Shown here in pieces: positions 25,933-33,597 of a stretch of 64,000 nucleotides of DNA (position 1 is its first letter; each line of letters begins with the position of its first letter). The translations under genes and the position numbers were made by a program. Source of the DNA: DATAEG01 sp963703085. GTDB lineage: Bacteria > Actinomycetota > Actinomycetes > Mycobacteriales > Jatrophihabitantaceae. The DNA is taken from contig OY969789.1 in the NCBI GenBank assembly GCA_963703085.1, positions 2,480,001 to 2,544,000 of the forward strand, in the 5' to 3' direction. The notes under the pieces were generated by a model that had not been told where the DNA came from, ran no database searches, and worked only from the letters and a program-made list of their open reading frames with translations.

Positions 25933-28115
25933 CGAGCAGGGTGGTCGAGCAGGGTTCGGGCCGCAGCGTGGATCTCGTCCTCGCCGAGCAGCACCAGGTT
26001 GGCCGCGTCGGCGAGCGGGATGTAGCTGTCCGCACTCGCCACCCGGCCGATGCGGCCGGGGTAACCGCACTCGACCAGCGCGCTGACGACGCCTTCACCG
26101 GCTCCACCACTACGCCGCGTCTCGTCCACCACGAGGATGCGCGGCACGGAGCCGCATTCCGCGGCGATCGCGGCGGCCGGCAGGGGGGAGAGCCAGCGCA
26201 GGTCCACGACGCGTACCCGGGCGCCCTCGTCGGCCAGCTGCGCAGCGACTCGCAGGCTCATCCGCAGGCCGTTGCCGAACGTCAGCATCGTCAGGTCGCT
26301 GTCGGCCGCCTCGACGCCGTAACCGCGCACCGAGCCGATCGGCGCCTGCTCCGTCCCGGGCGCCGGGTAGGCACCGAGCCATCCCCGATCGCCGGGCTTC
26401 AGCAGGTCGCGTTCGTGATAGAGCGCGATCGGCTCGAGGTAGACACTCACCGTGCCGGTGTCGGCCGCAGCGGCGAGGCAGGTGCGCAGCAGCGGGGCGG
26501 CGTCGGCGGGGTGGGCGGGCACGCAGACGACCAGCCCGGGGATGTCGCGCAGCGCAGCGACCGCGTTGTCGTTGTGGAAGTGACCGCCGAATCCCTTCTG
26601 GTAAGCCAGTCCGGCCACCCGGACCACCATCGGGTTGCGGTAGGTGTCGTTGGAGAAGAACCGCAGGCTGGCTGCCTCGCCGCGGAGTTGGTCGAGGGCG
26701 TTGTGCAAGTAGGCCAGGTACTGGATCTCCGGGATGGGCAATAGCCCGCTCAACCCGGAACCGAGGGCCAGGCCGAGGATGGCCTGCTCGTCCAGCAGGG
26801 TGTCGAAGACGCGCGGGGCGCCGAACCGGGCAGCCAGCCCGCGGGTGACGCCGTAGACGCCGCCCTTGCGGCCGGTGTCCTCGCCGAAGACCATCGCCTC
26901 CGGCCGCGCGGCCAGTTCGTCGGTGAGCGCCGCGTTGATCGCCTGCGCCAGGGTCATCCCACCGCCGTCCTCAGGCAGCTTCCCGTCGAACGCCGCATCC
27001 CGGTCGCCACTCGGGTGGGATGTCGGCGCCGCGGCGTGCAGCGGTGCCATCACCTCGGCCCGGGAGGTGAGCTTGGGCAGCGTGGCGACGTCGGCGGCGA
27101 GCTGGCGCACCCGGCGGCCGATCGCGTCGTAGCGGTCGGCCAGCGCCGCGCCGGTGGTGGCGCCTGTTCGGACCAGCAGCCGCGCTTCGGCGAGCAACGG
27201 GTCGCGGGCCCGGTCGGCGGCCAGCTCGGCCGGTGTGCGGTACGCGATTTCGACGTCGGTGCCGGCATGGCCGAGATAGCGGACCGTGCGCACGTGCAGC
27301 AGCGCCGGTCGGCGGGACGCGCGCACGTACTGGGCAGCATCGGCCGCGGCGTCGCGCAGTTCGGCCGGGTCGTCGCCGGTGGCCGCGATGTAGCGCAGCT
27401 CAGGGCGTTGCGCGGCGCGCTGCACCCACCCGCTGGGCGAGGGCACTGAGATGCCCCAGCCGTTGTCCTCGCAGACGATCAGCAGCGGCATCGGAAGTCC
27501 GCGGTGCGCACTGTAGCCGACCGTGTTGAGCGCGCCGACCGCCGTGGAGTGATTCAGGCTGGCGTCGCCCAGGCTGGTGACAGCGATGGCATCGGCCGGC
27601 CAGTGCGTCGCGACACCGAGCCGTTTTGCCCGGCCGAGGGCGAACGCGACGCCGACCGCACGCGGCAGGTGCGAGGCGATCGTCGACGTCTGCGGGATGA
27701 TCGCCAGCGCCGGGTTGCCGAACACCTTGTGCCGGCCACCGGACGCGGGGTCGGCGGTCGCCGCGGCCAGGCCGTAGAGGATGTCGCGGATGCCATCGGC
27801 CAGTGAGCGACCAGCCTGCATCGAGCGCGCCAGATAGAACGCGCCGGACCGGTAGTGCAGCAGAGCCGGGTCGGTGCAGCGCACCGCCGCGGCGACCAGG
27901 GCATTGGACTCGTGACCGGCCGAGCCGATCGTGTAGAAACCCTCGCCGCGCTCGCGCATCCGGCGCGCTTCGACATCGAGGTGCCGGCTGCCGGCCATTG
28001 CGTCGAAGGCGGCGAACGCGGTTTCGTCGGAGTGCCGGCCGGTCGGTTCGGCGCCGGACAGGGCAGCCAGCTCGCTGCGCAGCGCGGCGTCCAGCTCGTC
28101 GTGCGGAGTAGTCAT
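25929..28115 (-). CDS. 2-oxoacid dehydrogenase E1, fused alpha and beta subunits
   Basis: A 728-residue thiamine-diphosphate enzyme that joins E1-alpha and E1-beta in one chain. The alpha half has TIGSAGHESNALV, HYRSGAFYLA and the ThDP motif SLGDASLNHSTAVGALN...EDNGWGIS. The beta half starts near 390 with TLAQAINAALTDEL and has MVFGEDTGRKGGVYGVT, FDTLLDEQAILGLALG and ILVVDETRRSGGAGEGV. This is the branched-chain or acetoin type. No E2 or E3 gene lies nearby, so those subunits must come from elsewhere. Convergent with mgsA (4 bases overlap). Confidence 0.92.
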   Translation of the reverse strand: MTTPHDELDAALRSELAALSGAEPTGRHSDETAFAAFDAMAGSRHLDVEARRMRERGEGFYTIGSAGHESNALVAAAVRCTDPALLHYRSGAFYLARSMQAGRSLADGIRDILYGLAAATADPASGGRHKVFGNPALAIIPQTSTIASHLPRAVGVAFALGRAKRLGVATHWPADAIAVTSLGDASLNHSTAVGALNTVGYSAHRGLPMPLLIVCEDNGWGISVPSPSGWVQRAAQRPELRYIAATGDDPAELRDAAADAAQYVRASRRPALLHVRTVRYLGHAGTDVEIAYRTPAELAADRARDPLLAEARLLVRTGATTGAALADRYDAIGRRVRQLAADVATLPKLTSRAEVMAPLHAAAPTSHPSGDRDAAFDGKLPEDGGGMTLAQAINAALTDELAARPEAMVFGEDTGRKGGVYGVTRGLAARFGAPRVFDTLLDEQAILGLALGSGLSGLLPIPEIQYLAYLHNALDQLRGEAASLRFFSNDTYRNPMVVRVAGLAYQKGFGGHFHNDNAVAALRDIPGLVVCVPAHPADAAPLLRTCLAAAADTGTVSVYLEPIALYHERDLLKPGDRGWLGAYPAPGTEQAPIGSVRGYGVEAADSDLTMLTFGNGLRMSLRVAAQLADEGARVRVVDLRWLSPLPAAAIAAECGSVPRILVVDETRRSGGAGEGVVSALVECGYPGRIGRVASADSYIPLADAANLVLLGEDEIHAAARTLLDHPAR

Positions 28116-28144
28116 GTCCCCCGCAGGTTATCCCGGCCCCCGAT

Positions 28145-28206
28145 TCCCGCGATGATCAAGGTGGTTCGGTTGCCAGAGCGACCAAAGCACCTTGATCATC
28201 GCGGGA
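28145..28206. repeat. Intergenic hairpin, GATGATCAAGG family, copy 1
   Basis: Perfect inverted repeat with 19-bp arms: TCCCGCGATGATCAAGGTG at 28145-28163 and its complement at 28188-28206, with a 24-base loop. A related copy with 15-bp arms occurs at 32405-32458. The hairpin lies between the acyl-CoA ligase stop and the E1 start, both minus strand. There is no T-tract, so it is a dispersed repeat rather than a classical terminator. Confidence 0.85.
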
Positions 28207-28245
28207 GGACGAGGCGGGGGGCCGGCGCAGCGCGGCAGTCGCCGG

Positions 28246-29775
28246 TCAGTTGACCTGGCGCTCCCGGCCCGCCCAGAACGGCTCGCGGAGCTTGAACTTC
28301 TGCAGCTTGCCGGTCGCGGTGCGTGGCAGCTCGTCGCGGAACTCGACTCGCTTCGGACACTTGTAGCCGGCCAACGACGTGCGGCAGTGTGCGATCAAGT
28401 CAGCTTCGCTGACCTCCGAGCCGTCGGTCACGACCAGTGCGGTGACCATCTCACCCCACTTCTCGTCGGGGATGCCGATGACCGCCACCTCCTTCACCGC
28501 GTCGTGACTGTTCAGCACGTCCTCGACTTCGATGGACGAGACGTTCTCCCCGCCGGAGATGATCACGTCCTTCTTCCGGTCGGCGATCACTAGGAACGCC
28601 TCGCCCTCGATGCGTCCGCCGTCGCCGGTGTGGAACCAGTTGCCGGCCAGCGCGGCGGCGGTCTCGTCAGGCTGCTGCCAGTACCCCTCGAGGTTGTGGT
28701 TGGTCCGGGCCAGCACCTCGCCGTCCTCGTCGAGCGCGATCCGGACTCCGATTGCCGGGGCGCCGGCCCGGCCGAGGCGCTTGGCCTGCTCGTGCGGGTC
28801 GAGATCGGCCCACTCGTAGCGCATCCGGTTGGTGGTGAGCAGCGGCGAGGTCTCGGTCAGGCCGTACAGCTGCTGGAAATCCCAGCCCAGTTCGGCCCGG
28901 ACCCGCTCGATCGTACGAGTCGGCGGCGGTGCCCCCGCCACGATGATGCGGACCCGATCGCGACCTGGGATCTCGCCGTCCCAACTCTGTGCGGCGTCGA
29001 GTACCGCGTTCACCACCGCGGGTGCGGCGCACATGAACGTGACGCCGTGCTGCTGCACGCGGCGCAGGATCTCCGCGCCGTCGATCTGCCGGATGACGAT
29101 GTGCCGCACACCGAGGCCGGTCACGCCGTAGGGCATTCCCCAGCCGTTGGCGTGGAACATCGGCAAGGTGTGCAGGTAGACGTCGTTCTCGGTGACGCTG
29201 CTGTGCAAGGCGAACACGACTGCGTTGAGCCACAGGTTGCGGTGGGTCAGCTGCACGCCCTTCGGACGCGCGGTGGTGCCGGAGGTGTAGTTGATCGTGG
29301 CGGTGGCCGCCTCATCGCCGTCCCACGGCCGCGGGTCGGCGTCGCCGCCGAAGATCTGCTCGTCGTCTTCGCCGAGGATGAAGTCGTGCTCGGTGCCGAC
29401 CTTGGCAGCCAGGTCGCGCAATGCCGGGTCGAACATCGCCACCGCGGCTCCGCTGTGCTTGAGGATGTAGTCGATCTCCGCGGCCGCCAGCCGGAAGTTG
29501 ATGGGCACCAGGATGCGGCCGGAGCCGGAGACGCCGAAGAAGGAGGCGAGCATGCGCGCCGAGTTGTGCGACACGATGGCAACCCGGCCGCCGACCGGAA
29601 TACCCAGCCGATCGAGGTTGGCGGCCTGCGCCTTCGCCCGGCTAGCCAGCTCTCGATAGCTGAGCTCACCCCACGAGTCGGCCGGCTGCTCGGGCTCGTC
29701 CACGACGGCGACGCGGTGCGGATAGGTGGCCTCAGCGCGGTCGATGAAGTCCTTGACAGTGAGCGGGAAGAACAT
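28246..29775 (-). CDS. Acyl-CoA synthetase (AMP-forming fatty acid-CoA ligase)
   Basis: A 509-residue ANL-superfamily ligase. The P-loop INYTSGTTARPKGVQLTH, the A5 motif QLYGLTETSPL, adenine-binding WFHTGDGG, hinge IADRKKDVIISGGENVSSIEVE and the C-terminal catalytic lysine PRTATGKLQKFKL are complete and in order. It activates a carboxylate (medium- or long-chain fatty acid in relatives) to acyl-CoA through acyl-AMP. It could feed the beta-oxidation operon at 19.6-23.8 kb. It is transcribed alone downstream of a long hairpin. Confidence 0.95.
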   Translation of the reverse strand: MFFPLTVKDFIDRAEATYPHRVAVVDEPEQPADSWGELSYRELASRAKAQAANLDRLGIPVGGRVAIVSHNSARMLASFFGVSGSGRILVPINFRLAAAEIDYILKHSGAAVAMFDPALRDLAAKVGTEHDFILGEDDEQIFGGDADPRPWDGDEAATATINYTSGTTARPKGVQLTHRNLWLNAVVFALHSSVTENDVYLHTLPMFHANGWGMPYGVTGLGVRHIVIRQIDGAEILRRVQQHGVTFMCAAPAVVNAVLDAAQSWDGEIPGRDRVRIIVAGAPPPTRTIERVRAELGWDFQQLYGLTETSPLLTTNRMRYEWADLDPHEQAKRLGRAGAPAIGVRIALDEDGEVLARTNHNLEGYWQQPDETAAALAGNWFHTGDGGRIEGEAFLVIADRKKDVIISGGENVSSIEVEDVLNSHDAVKEVAVIGIPDEKWGEMVTALVVTDGSEVSEADLIAHCRTSLAGYKCPKRVEFRDELPRTATGKLQKFKLREPFWAGRERQVN

Positions 29776-29844
29776 GGTTCAGCCTCCAGCCGGTATGGGC
29801 CGAACCCTAATGCCGGGCCTGGCTCCACGTCAGCCCGATCGGGG

Positions 29845-31503
29845 CTAGATCCAGCTGCTGAACCACATCCGCGCCTGCCACTGGTGGTGGGTCAGCATGA
29901 CGTCGGTGAAGATCGGCCACATCCAGATGAAGTCTGCGACGATCACGCCGAAATACGCGACAGCGGTGAGCAGGCGCCAGTCGACGGTGCGGATGGCCGT
30001 GCCGATGCCGACTGCGCGGATCCGGTCGGAGACGCGGCCCGGCGTGAAGCTCTGCCAGTCCGGGCGCTCGGAGCGGCCGGCCAAAGCCCCGAACGCCAGC
30101 GTCAAGCCCAATATCAGGAACGGCATCAGTGGCGTCATGTAGAAGAGGAACATCGTCCGGTCGGTGTTCTTCAGCCAGACGACCCATCCGGCGACGAATG
30201 CGACGAGCACGGCCGCGGCGCGCCAATCGCGGGTGGTCAGCCAGTGCCAGACCAGCCAGAGGAGCACCGGCACGAACGCCCACCACATCAATGGCGTACC
30301 GATGAGCAGGATCTGGCTGGCACATTTCGCCGCACCGCAGCGGGCGTGGTCGTCGACGCCGTCGGGCGTGCCGTAGAAGGCGTAGTTGGTCGGCCTGCCG
30401 AGGATGAGCCACGACCAGGGCTTCGACCCGTACGGGTGGTGTTGCACGAGGCCGATGTGGAAGTCGTAGGCGACGTGGTGGTAGTTGGCCAGCGACTGCA
30501 GCCACTTCGGCAGCAGGGCGTCGATGCCGGACACCTTGTGCGAGTCGGCCCAGTGCCGGTTCCAGGAGTTCTCCCCGACGATCCAGCCCAGCCAGGTGGC
30601 CAGATAGGCACCGACCGAGCCCAGCACGTACGAGCAGAAGGCACCCGGCAGCGACCGCCGCAGCACAGCCGACCAGGGGAACCGCACCCCTGCCGAGCGG
30701 AAGGCGCCGCGGTCCCACACCACCGACATGATCGCGAAGAGCACCCAGAACGATGCGCCGCTCCACTTCACCGCGCACAGCAGTCCAAGCAGGATCCCGG
30801 CGACGAGGCGCCAGGGCCGTGGGCCGAGTGCCGGCGGGCCATCGGTCAGGTCGACGCCGTCGGCCAGCAGCCTTGCCAGCCGGGCCCGCAGCTGGTCGCG
30901 ATCGAGCACCATCGCAGCGAAGGCAGCGATCGCGAAGAACTGCATGAAGATGTCGAGCAGGGCCAGCCGCGACTCGACGAGCGAGACCCCGTCCATGGTG
31001 AGCAGCAGACCGGCCAACGCACCGAGCACGTCCGAGCGGAAGATGCGCCGCGCCACCCGGACGGTGATGAGCACGCTGAGCGTGCCGACCGCGGCGGAAC
31101 TGAATCGCCAGCCGAACTCGGTGCTCCAGTGCCCGAACAGCTGCACCCCGACGGCGATCATCCACTTACCGATCGGAGGGTGTACGACGTAGGTGAAGCC
31201 AGGATTCTGCTCGTATCCGAAGAGCAGCATCTCCTGGGCGTTTGCTGCGTAGTAGACCTCGTCGAAGACCGTGCCCTGCGGGCCGGCGATGTTCCAGAAC
31301 CGGGTGACGCCGGCGATCACGGTGACGATGGTTGTCATCATCCAGCCGCTGAACGGGTCGTGCCCGCGCCACGGCAGCAACGGTTCGGGGATGGCGTAAC
31401 GACGCCGTGGCGGCGGCGGGTCAGCCGGCCCGGGCGCGGCTGTCTCCGCGCGATGCCGGTGGGTCGGGTGGACGGCGGCGGGTGCTTCGTCGGTCACCGT
31501 CAC
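29845..31503 (-). CDS. Dolichyl-phosphate-mannose-protein mannosyltransferase (PMT)
   Basis: A 552-residue membrane enzyme of GT39. After a Pro-rich cytoplasmic N-terminus, the first helix is followed by the conserved acidic motif PQGTVFDEVYYAANAQEML, then HPPIGKW, and about ten membrane segments ending in a cytoplasmic tail. It transfers mannose from polyprenyl-phosphate-mannose to Ser/Thr of exported proteins. GTG 31503 was chosen because a TACGAT box ends six bases before it; GTG 31497 is also possible. It is divergent from rsmI across 24 bases, the same arrangement as in mycobacteria (Rv1002c/Rv1003). Confidence 0.95.
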   Translation of the reverse strand: MTVTDEAPAAVHPTHRHRAETAAPGPADPPPPRRRYAIPEPLLPWRGHDPFSGWMMTTIVTVIAGVTRFWNIAGPQGTVFDEVYYAANAQEMLLFGYEQNPGFTYVVHPPIGKWMIAVGVQLFGHWSTEFGWRFSSAAVGTLSVLITVRVARRIFRSDVLGALAGLLLTMDGVSLVESRLALLDIFMQFFAIAAFAAMVLDRDQLRARLARLLADGVDLTDGPPALGPRPWRLVAGILLGLLCAVKWSGASFWVLFAIMSVVWDRGAFRSAGVRFPWSAVLRRSLPGAFCSYVLGSVGAYLATWLGWIVGENSWNRHWADSHKVSGIDALLPKWLQSLANYHHVAYDFHIGLVQHHPYGSKPWSWLILGRPTNYAFYGTPDGVDDHARCGAAKCASQILLIGTPLMWWAFVPVLLWLVWHWLTTRDWRAAAVLVAFVAGWVVWLKNTDRTMFLFYMTPLMPFLILGLTLAFGALAGRSERPDWQSFTPGRVSDRIRAVGIGTAIRTVDWRLLTAVAYFGVIVADFIWMWPIFTDVMLTHHQWQARMWFSSWI

Positions 31504-31509
31504 GCCCTG

Positions 31510-31519
31510 ATCGTAGGGT
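31510..31519. promoter_or_regulatory. Overlapping divergent -10 boxes for pmt and rsmI
   Basis: The ten bases ATCGTAGGGT read as TAGGGT on the plus strand (31514-31519), 8 bases before the rsmI GTG, and as TACGAT on the minus strand (31515-31510), 6 bases before the pmt GTG. Both would give leaderless mRNAs from a shared symmetric core. No strong -35 is seen on either side. Confidence 0.5.
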
Positions 31520-31527
31520 GAGGCGCT

Positions 31528-32388
31528 GTGACGGGCAGCCGCAACGCGTCGGCCGGGCGCGTGGTGCTGGCCGGCACACCGCTGGGCAACGTCGGCGACG
31601 CGGGTCAGCGGCTGGCCCGGGCGCTCGCCGACACACCCGTGGTCGCCGCCGAGGACACTCGTCGGGTCCGCCGGCTGGCCGCGGATCTCGGCGTCCACAT
31701 CGGTGGCCGAGTGCTGTCGTTCTTCGAGGGCAACGAGACGGCCCGGCTGGACACGCTGCTGACCGCGCTGCGGCAGGGCGAGGACGTCCTGGTGGTGACC
31801 GATGCCGGCATGCCGTCGGTTTCCGATCCGGGGTATCGCCTGGTGGCGGCCGCGGTGGACGAGGGCATCGCGGTGACCGTGCTGCCCGGGCCGTCCGCGG
31901 TCACTGCCGCGCTGGCCGTCTCGGGCCTGCCCGTCGACCGGTTCTGCTTCGAAGGGTTTCTGCCGCGCCGGGGCGGCGAGCGGCGGCGGGCCCTCGCGGC
32001 GCTGGCCGGCGAACCGCGCACGCTGGTCTTCTTCGAGTCGCCGCACCGCCTCGGTGCTGCGCTCGCCGACGCGTCCGCCGCGTTCGGCGCGGATCGCGCG
32101 GCGGCGGTGTGCCGGGAGTTGTCCAAGACCTACGAAGAGGTGCGCCGCGGGACGCTCGCCGAGCTAGCCGAGTGGGCCACCGGCGACGTGCGCGGCGAGA
32201 TCACCGTGGTGGTTGCCGGTGCCGCGCCCGAACCGCACAGCGCCGAACCTGCCGAGCTGGCTGCCGCCGTCGCATTGCTGGTCGACGCCGGAGTGGAGCG
32301 GAAGGCGGCAATCGCCGAAGTAGCGATGCGCCACGGGGTGGCCAAGCGCGCCGTGTTCGACGCGCTCGTTTCGGCAAAGCAGACCTAG
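31528..32388 (+). CDS. rsmI: 16S rRNA (cytidine(1402)-2'-O)-methyltransferase RsmI
   Basis: A 286-residue SAM-dependent methyltransferase of the tetrapyrrole-methylase fold. Motifs include GRVVLAGTPLGNVGDAG, AAEDTRRVRRLA, VVTDAGMPSVSDPGYRLV, LPGPSAVTAALAVSGLP, FEGFLPRR and FFESPHRL, all family signatures. It modifies C1402 in the decoding centre of 16S rRNA. GTG 31528 matches the expected N-terminus and follows a TAGGGT -10 box by eight bases with no ribosome site, so it is probably leaderless. Divergent to pmt as in other actinobacteria. Confidence 0.97.
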   Translation: MTGSRNASAGRVVLAGTPLGNVGDAGQRLARALADTPVVAAEDTRRVRRLAADLGVHIGGRVLSFFEGNETARLDTLLTALRQGEDVLVVTDAGMPSVSDPGYRLVAAAVDEGIAVTVLPGPSAVTAALAVSGLPVDRFCFEGFLPRRGGERRRALAALAGEPRTLVFFESPHRLGAALADASAAFGADRAAAVCRELSKTYEEVRRGTLAELAEWATGDVRGEITVVVAGAAPEPHSAEPAELAAAVALLVDAGVERKAAIAEVAMRHGVAKRAVFDALVSAKQT

Positions 32389-32404
32389 CTAGCCGGGTTT
32401 TTCC

Positions 32405-32458
32405 GCGATGATCAAGGCGGAATGGCGGCTATAGCCCTCATCTCGCCTTGATCATCGC
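32405..32458. repeat. Intergenic hairpin, GATGATCAAGG family, copy 2
   Basis: Inverted repeat with 15-bp arms (GCGATGATCAAGGCG at 32405-32419, complement at 32444-32458) and a 24-base loop. Arms share GCGATGATCAAGG with copy 1 at 28145 and the loop length is identical, while the loop sequences differ, showing compensatory conservation of the stem. It lies just after the rsmI stop. Confidence 0.85.
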
Positions 32459-32579
32459 CGGAAGTGGTGAGGTGAACGCTGCGGGTCCAGTACGCGAATG
32501 GTCTAGACAAACTTCCCGGACGCGGGGCAGGGTTGACCGTGCCGACGTATCGCCCCCCGATCTCGAATGCGAGGCCCCC

Positions 32580-33479
32580 ATGCCCTACGCCCATGCCCTG
32601 TCCCGGCTGTCCCACCTGGTGCGCAGACCGGCCTTCGCCGCCGCTGCCGTGGCGGCAGCGCTCGTTGCCGCCCTCGCGTGCGCGCAACCCGTGCTCGGCC
32701 AGCCCGATCACCACCCGCAGCCGACCGGGTTGCGGGTGATGACCTACAACATCCAGCACGGCGCCGGCTCGGACGGCGTGTACAACCTCGACCGGACCGC
32801 AGCTGCGATCCGCGCTCAGCACCCGGACGTGGTCGCCCTGCAGGAGGTGGATGCCACCTGGGATGCGCGCAGCAACTATGTCGACGAGCCGCAGGTGCTG
32901 GCCCGCGCGCTGCACATGTACGTCTTCCTCGCGCCGATCTACGACACACCACCGTCCTCGATGGGCGCGGCGGACAAGCGCTACGGCGTGGCGATCCTCA
33001 GCAAGTACCCCATCCTCGAGTCGCAGGACCACCAGATCACCCGGCTGTCCACCCAGGTTCCCAACGCGGTGCCGGTGCCGGCGCCCGGATTCGCAGAGAT
33101 CGCCATCAAGGTGCACGGCGTCGAGCTGCACGTCTACAACACTCACCTGGACTACCGCGCCGACCCGTCGGTACGGGTCACCCAGGTCGCCGAGACCCGG
33201 CAGTACATCGACAACGACCCGGCGCCGAAGATCCTGATGGGCGACCTGAACGCGACGCCGGCCTCACCCGAGCTGGCTCCGCTGCTCGCCGACCTGAGCG
33301 ACGTGTGGACGGTCCTCGGCCAGCCGCACCCGGCCTCCTACCCCGCCTCGACGCCGACCGACGCGATCGACTTCGTGCTGGTGTCGAAGGGCTTCGGAGT
33401 CAAGGATGCCTCGATCATCGACACGCTCGCCTCCGACCACCGCCCCGAGGTCGCCGACCTCACCCTGCCGCGCACGTGA
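32580..33479 (+). CDS. Secreted endonuclease/exonuclease/phosphatase family protein
   Basis: A 299-residue EEP-fold hydrolase with a signal peptide (RLSHLVRRPAFAAAAVAAALVAALACAQPVLG). Catalytic motifs are complete: MTYNIQHG, LQEVD with the metal Glu, NTHLDYR, MGDLNATPASPE with Asp and Asn, and ASDHRPEVADL with the catalytic Asp-His. It hydrolyses a phosphodiester or a phosphomonoester outside the cytoplasm; a nucleic-acid or lipid-headgroup substrate cannot be distinguished. ATG 32580 gives the cleanest export signal. It sits between rsmI and metG. Confidence 0.9.
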   Translation: MPYAHALSRLSHLVRRPAFAAAAVAAALVAALACAQPVLGQPDHHPQPTGLRVMTYNIQHGAGSDGVYNLDRTAAAIRAQHPDVVALQEVDATWDARSNYVDEPQVLARALHMYVFLAPIYDTPPSSMGAADKRYGVAILSKYPILESQDHQITRLSTQVPNAVPVPAPGFAEIAIKVHGVELHVYNTHLDYRADPSVRVTQVAETRQYIDNDPAPKILMGDLNATPASPELAPLLADLSDVWTVLGQPHPASYPASTPTDAIDFVLVSKGFGVKDASIIDTLASDHRPEVADLTLPRT

Positions 33480-33507
33480 CGCAATGAATACGGCTGCCTG
33501 CCGTCAC

Positions 33508-33513
33508 TAGGCT
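33508..33513 (+). promoter_or_regulatory. -10 box TAGGCT for metG transcript
   Basis: TAGGCT fits the actinobacterial TAnnnT consensus and ends six bases before the GTG of a 25-codon upstream reading frame. This spacing recurs before several other starts in the window. The -35 region is weak (TGAATA, 17 bases upstream). Confidence 0.5.
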
Positions 33514-33519
33514 GGTGGG

Positions 33520-33597
33520 GTGACCGAGTACCCCGCGCGCCGCCGCCCCTCCGCCGCTCCGCGGCACCTCGAAGCTGGGGCGGCGGCACGCGCATGA
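33520..33597 (+). CDS. Possible leaderless 25-codon upstream ORF coupled to metG
   Basis: A GTG-started frame encodes 25 residues (begins MTEYPARRRPSAAP, Arg/Ala-rich) and its TGA overlaps the metG ATG as ATGA. A TAGGCT -10 box ends 6 bases before the GTG, the leaderless spacing. metG itself has no clear ribosome-binding site in front of its ATG, so translation through this small frame may be required for metG expression. It lies in a different frame from metG. Whether the peptide itself does anything is unknown; only its position is notable. Confidence 0.45.
   Translation: MTEYPARRRPSAAPRHLEAGAAARA

Noticed and set aside
29807..31165. 452-codon minus-strand frame overlapping PMT
   Set aside because: It is an alternative frame of the PMT gene, and the PMT frame holds the family motifs and membrane pattern.
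28630..31521. Very long plus-strand open frame (963 codons) opposite acyl-CoA ligase and PMT
   Set aside because: It is antisense to two clear enzymes with complete motifs. The translation is His/Arg/Pro/Gln-rich without domains, as expected from GC-rich codon shadows.
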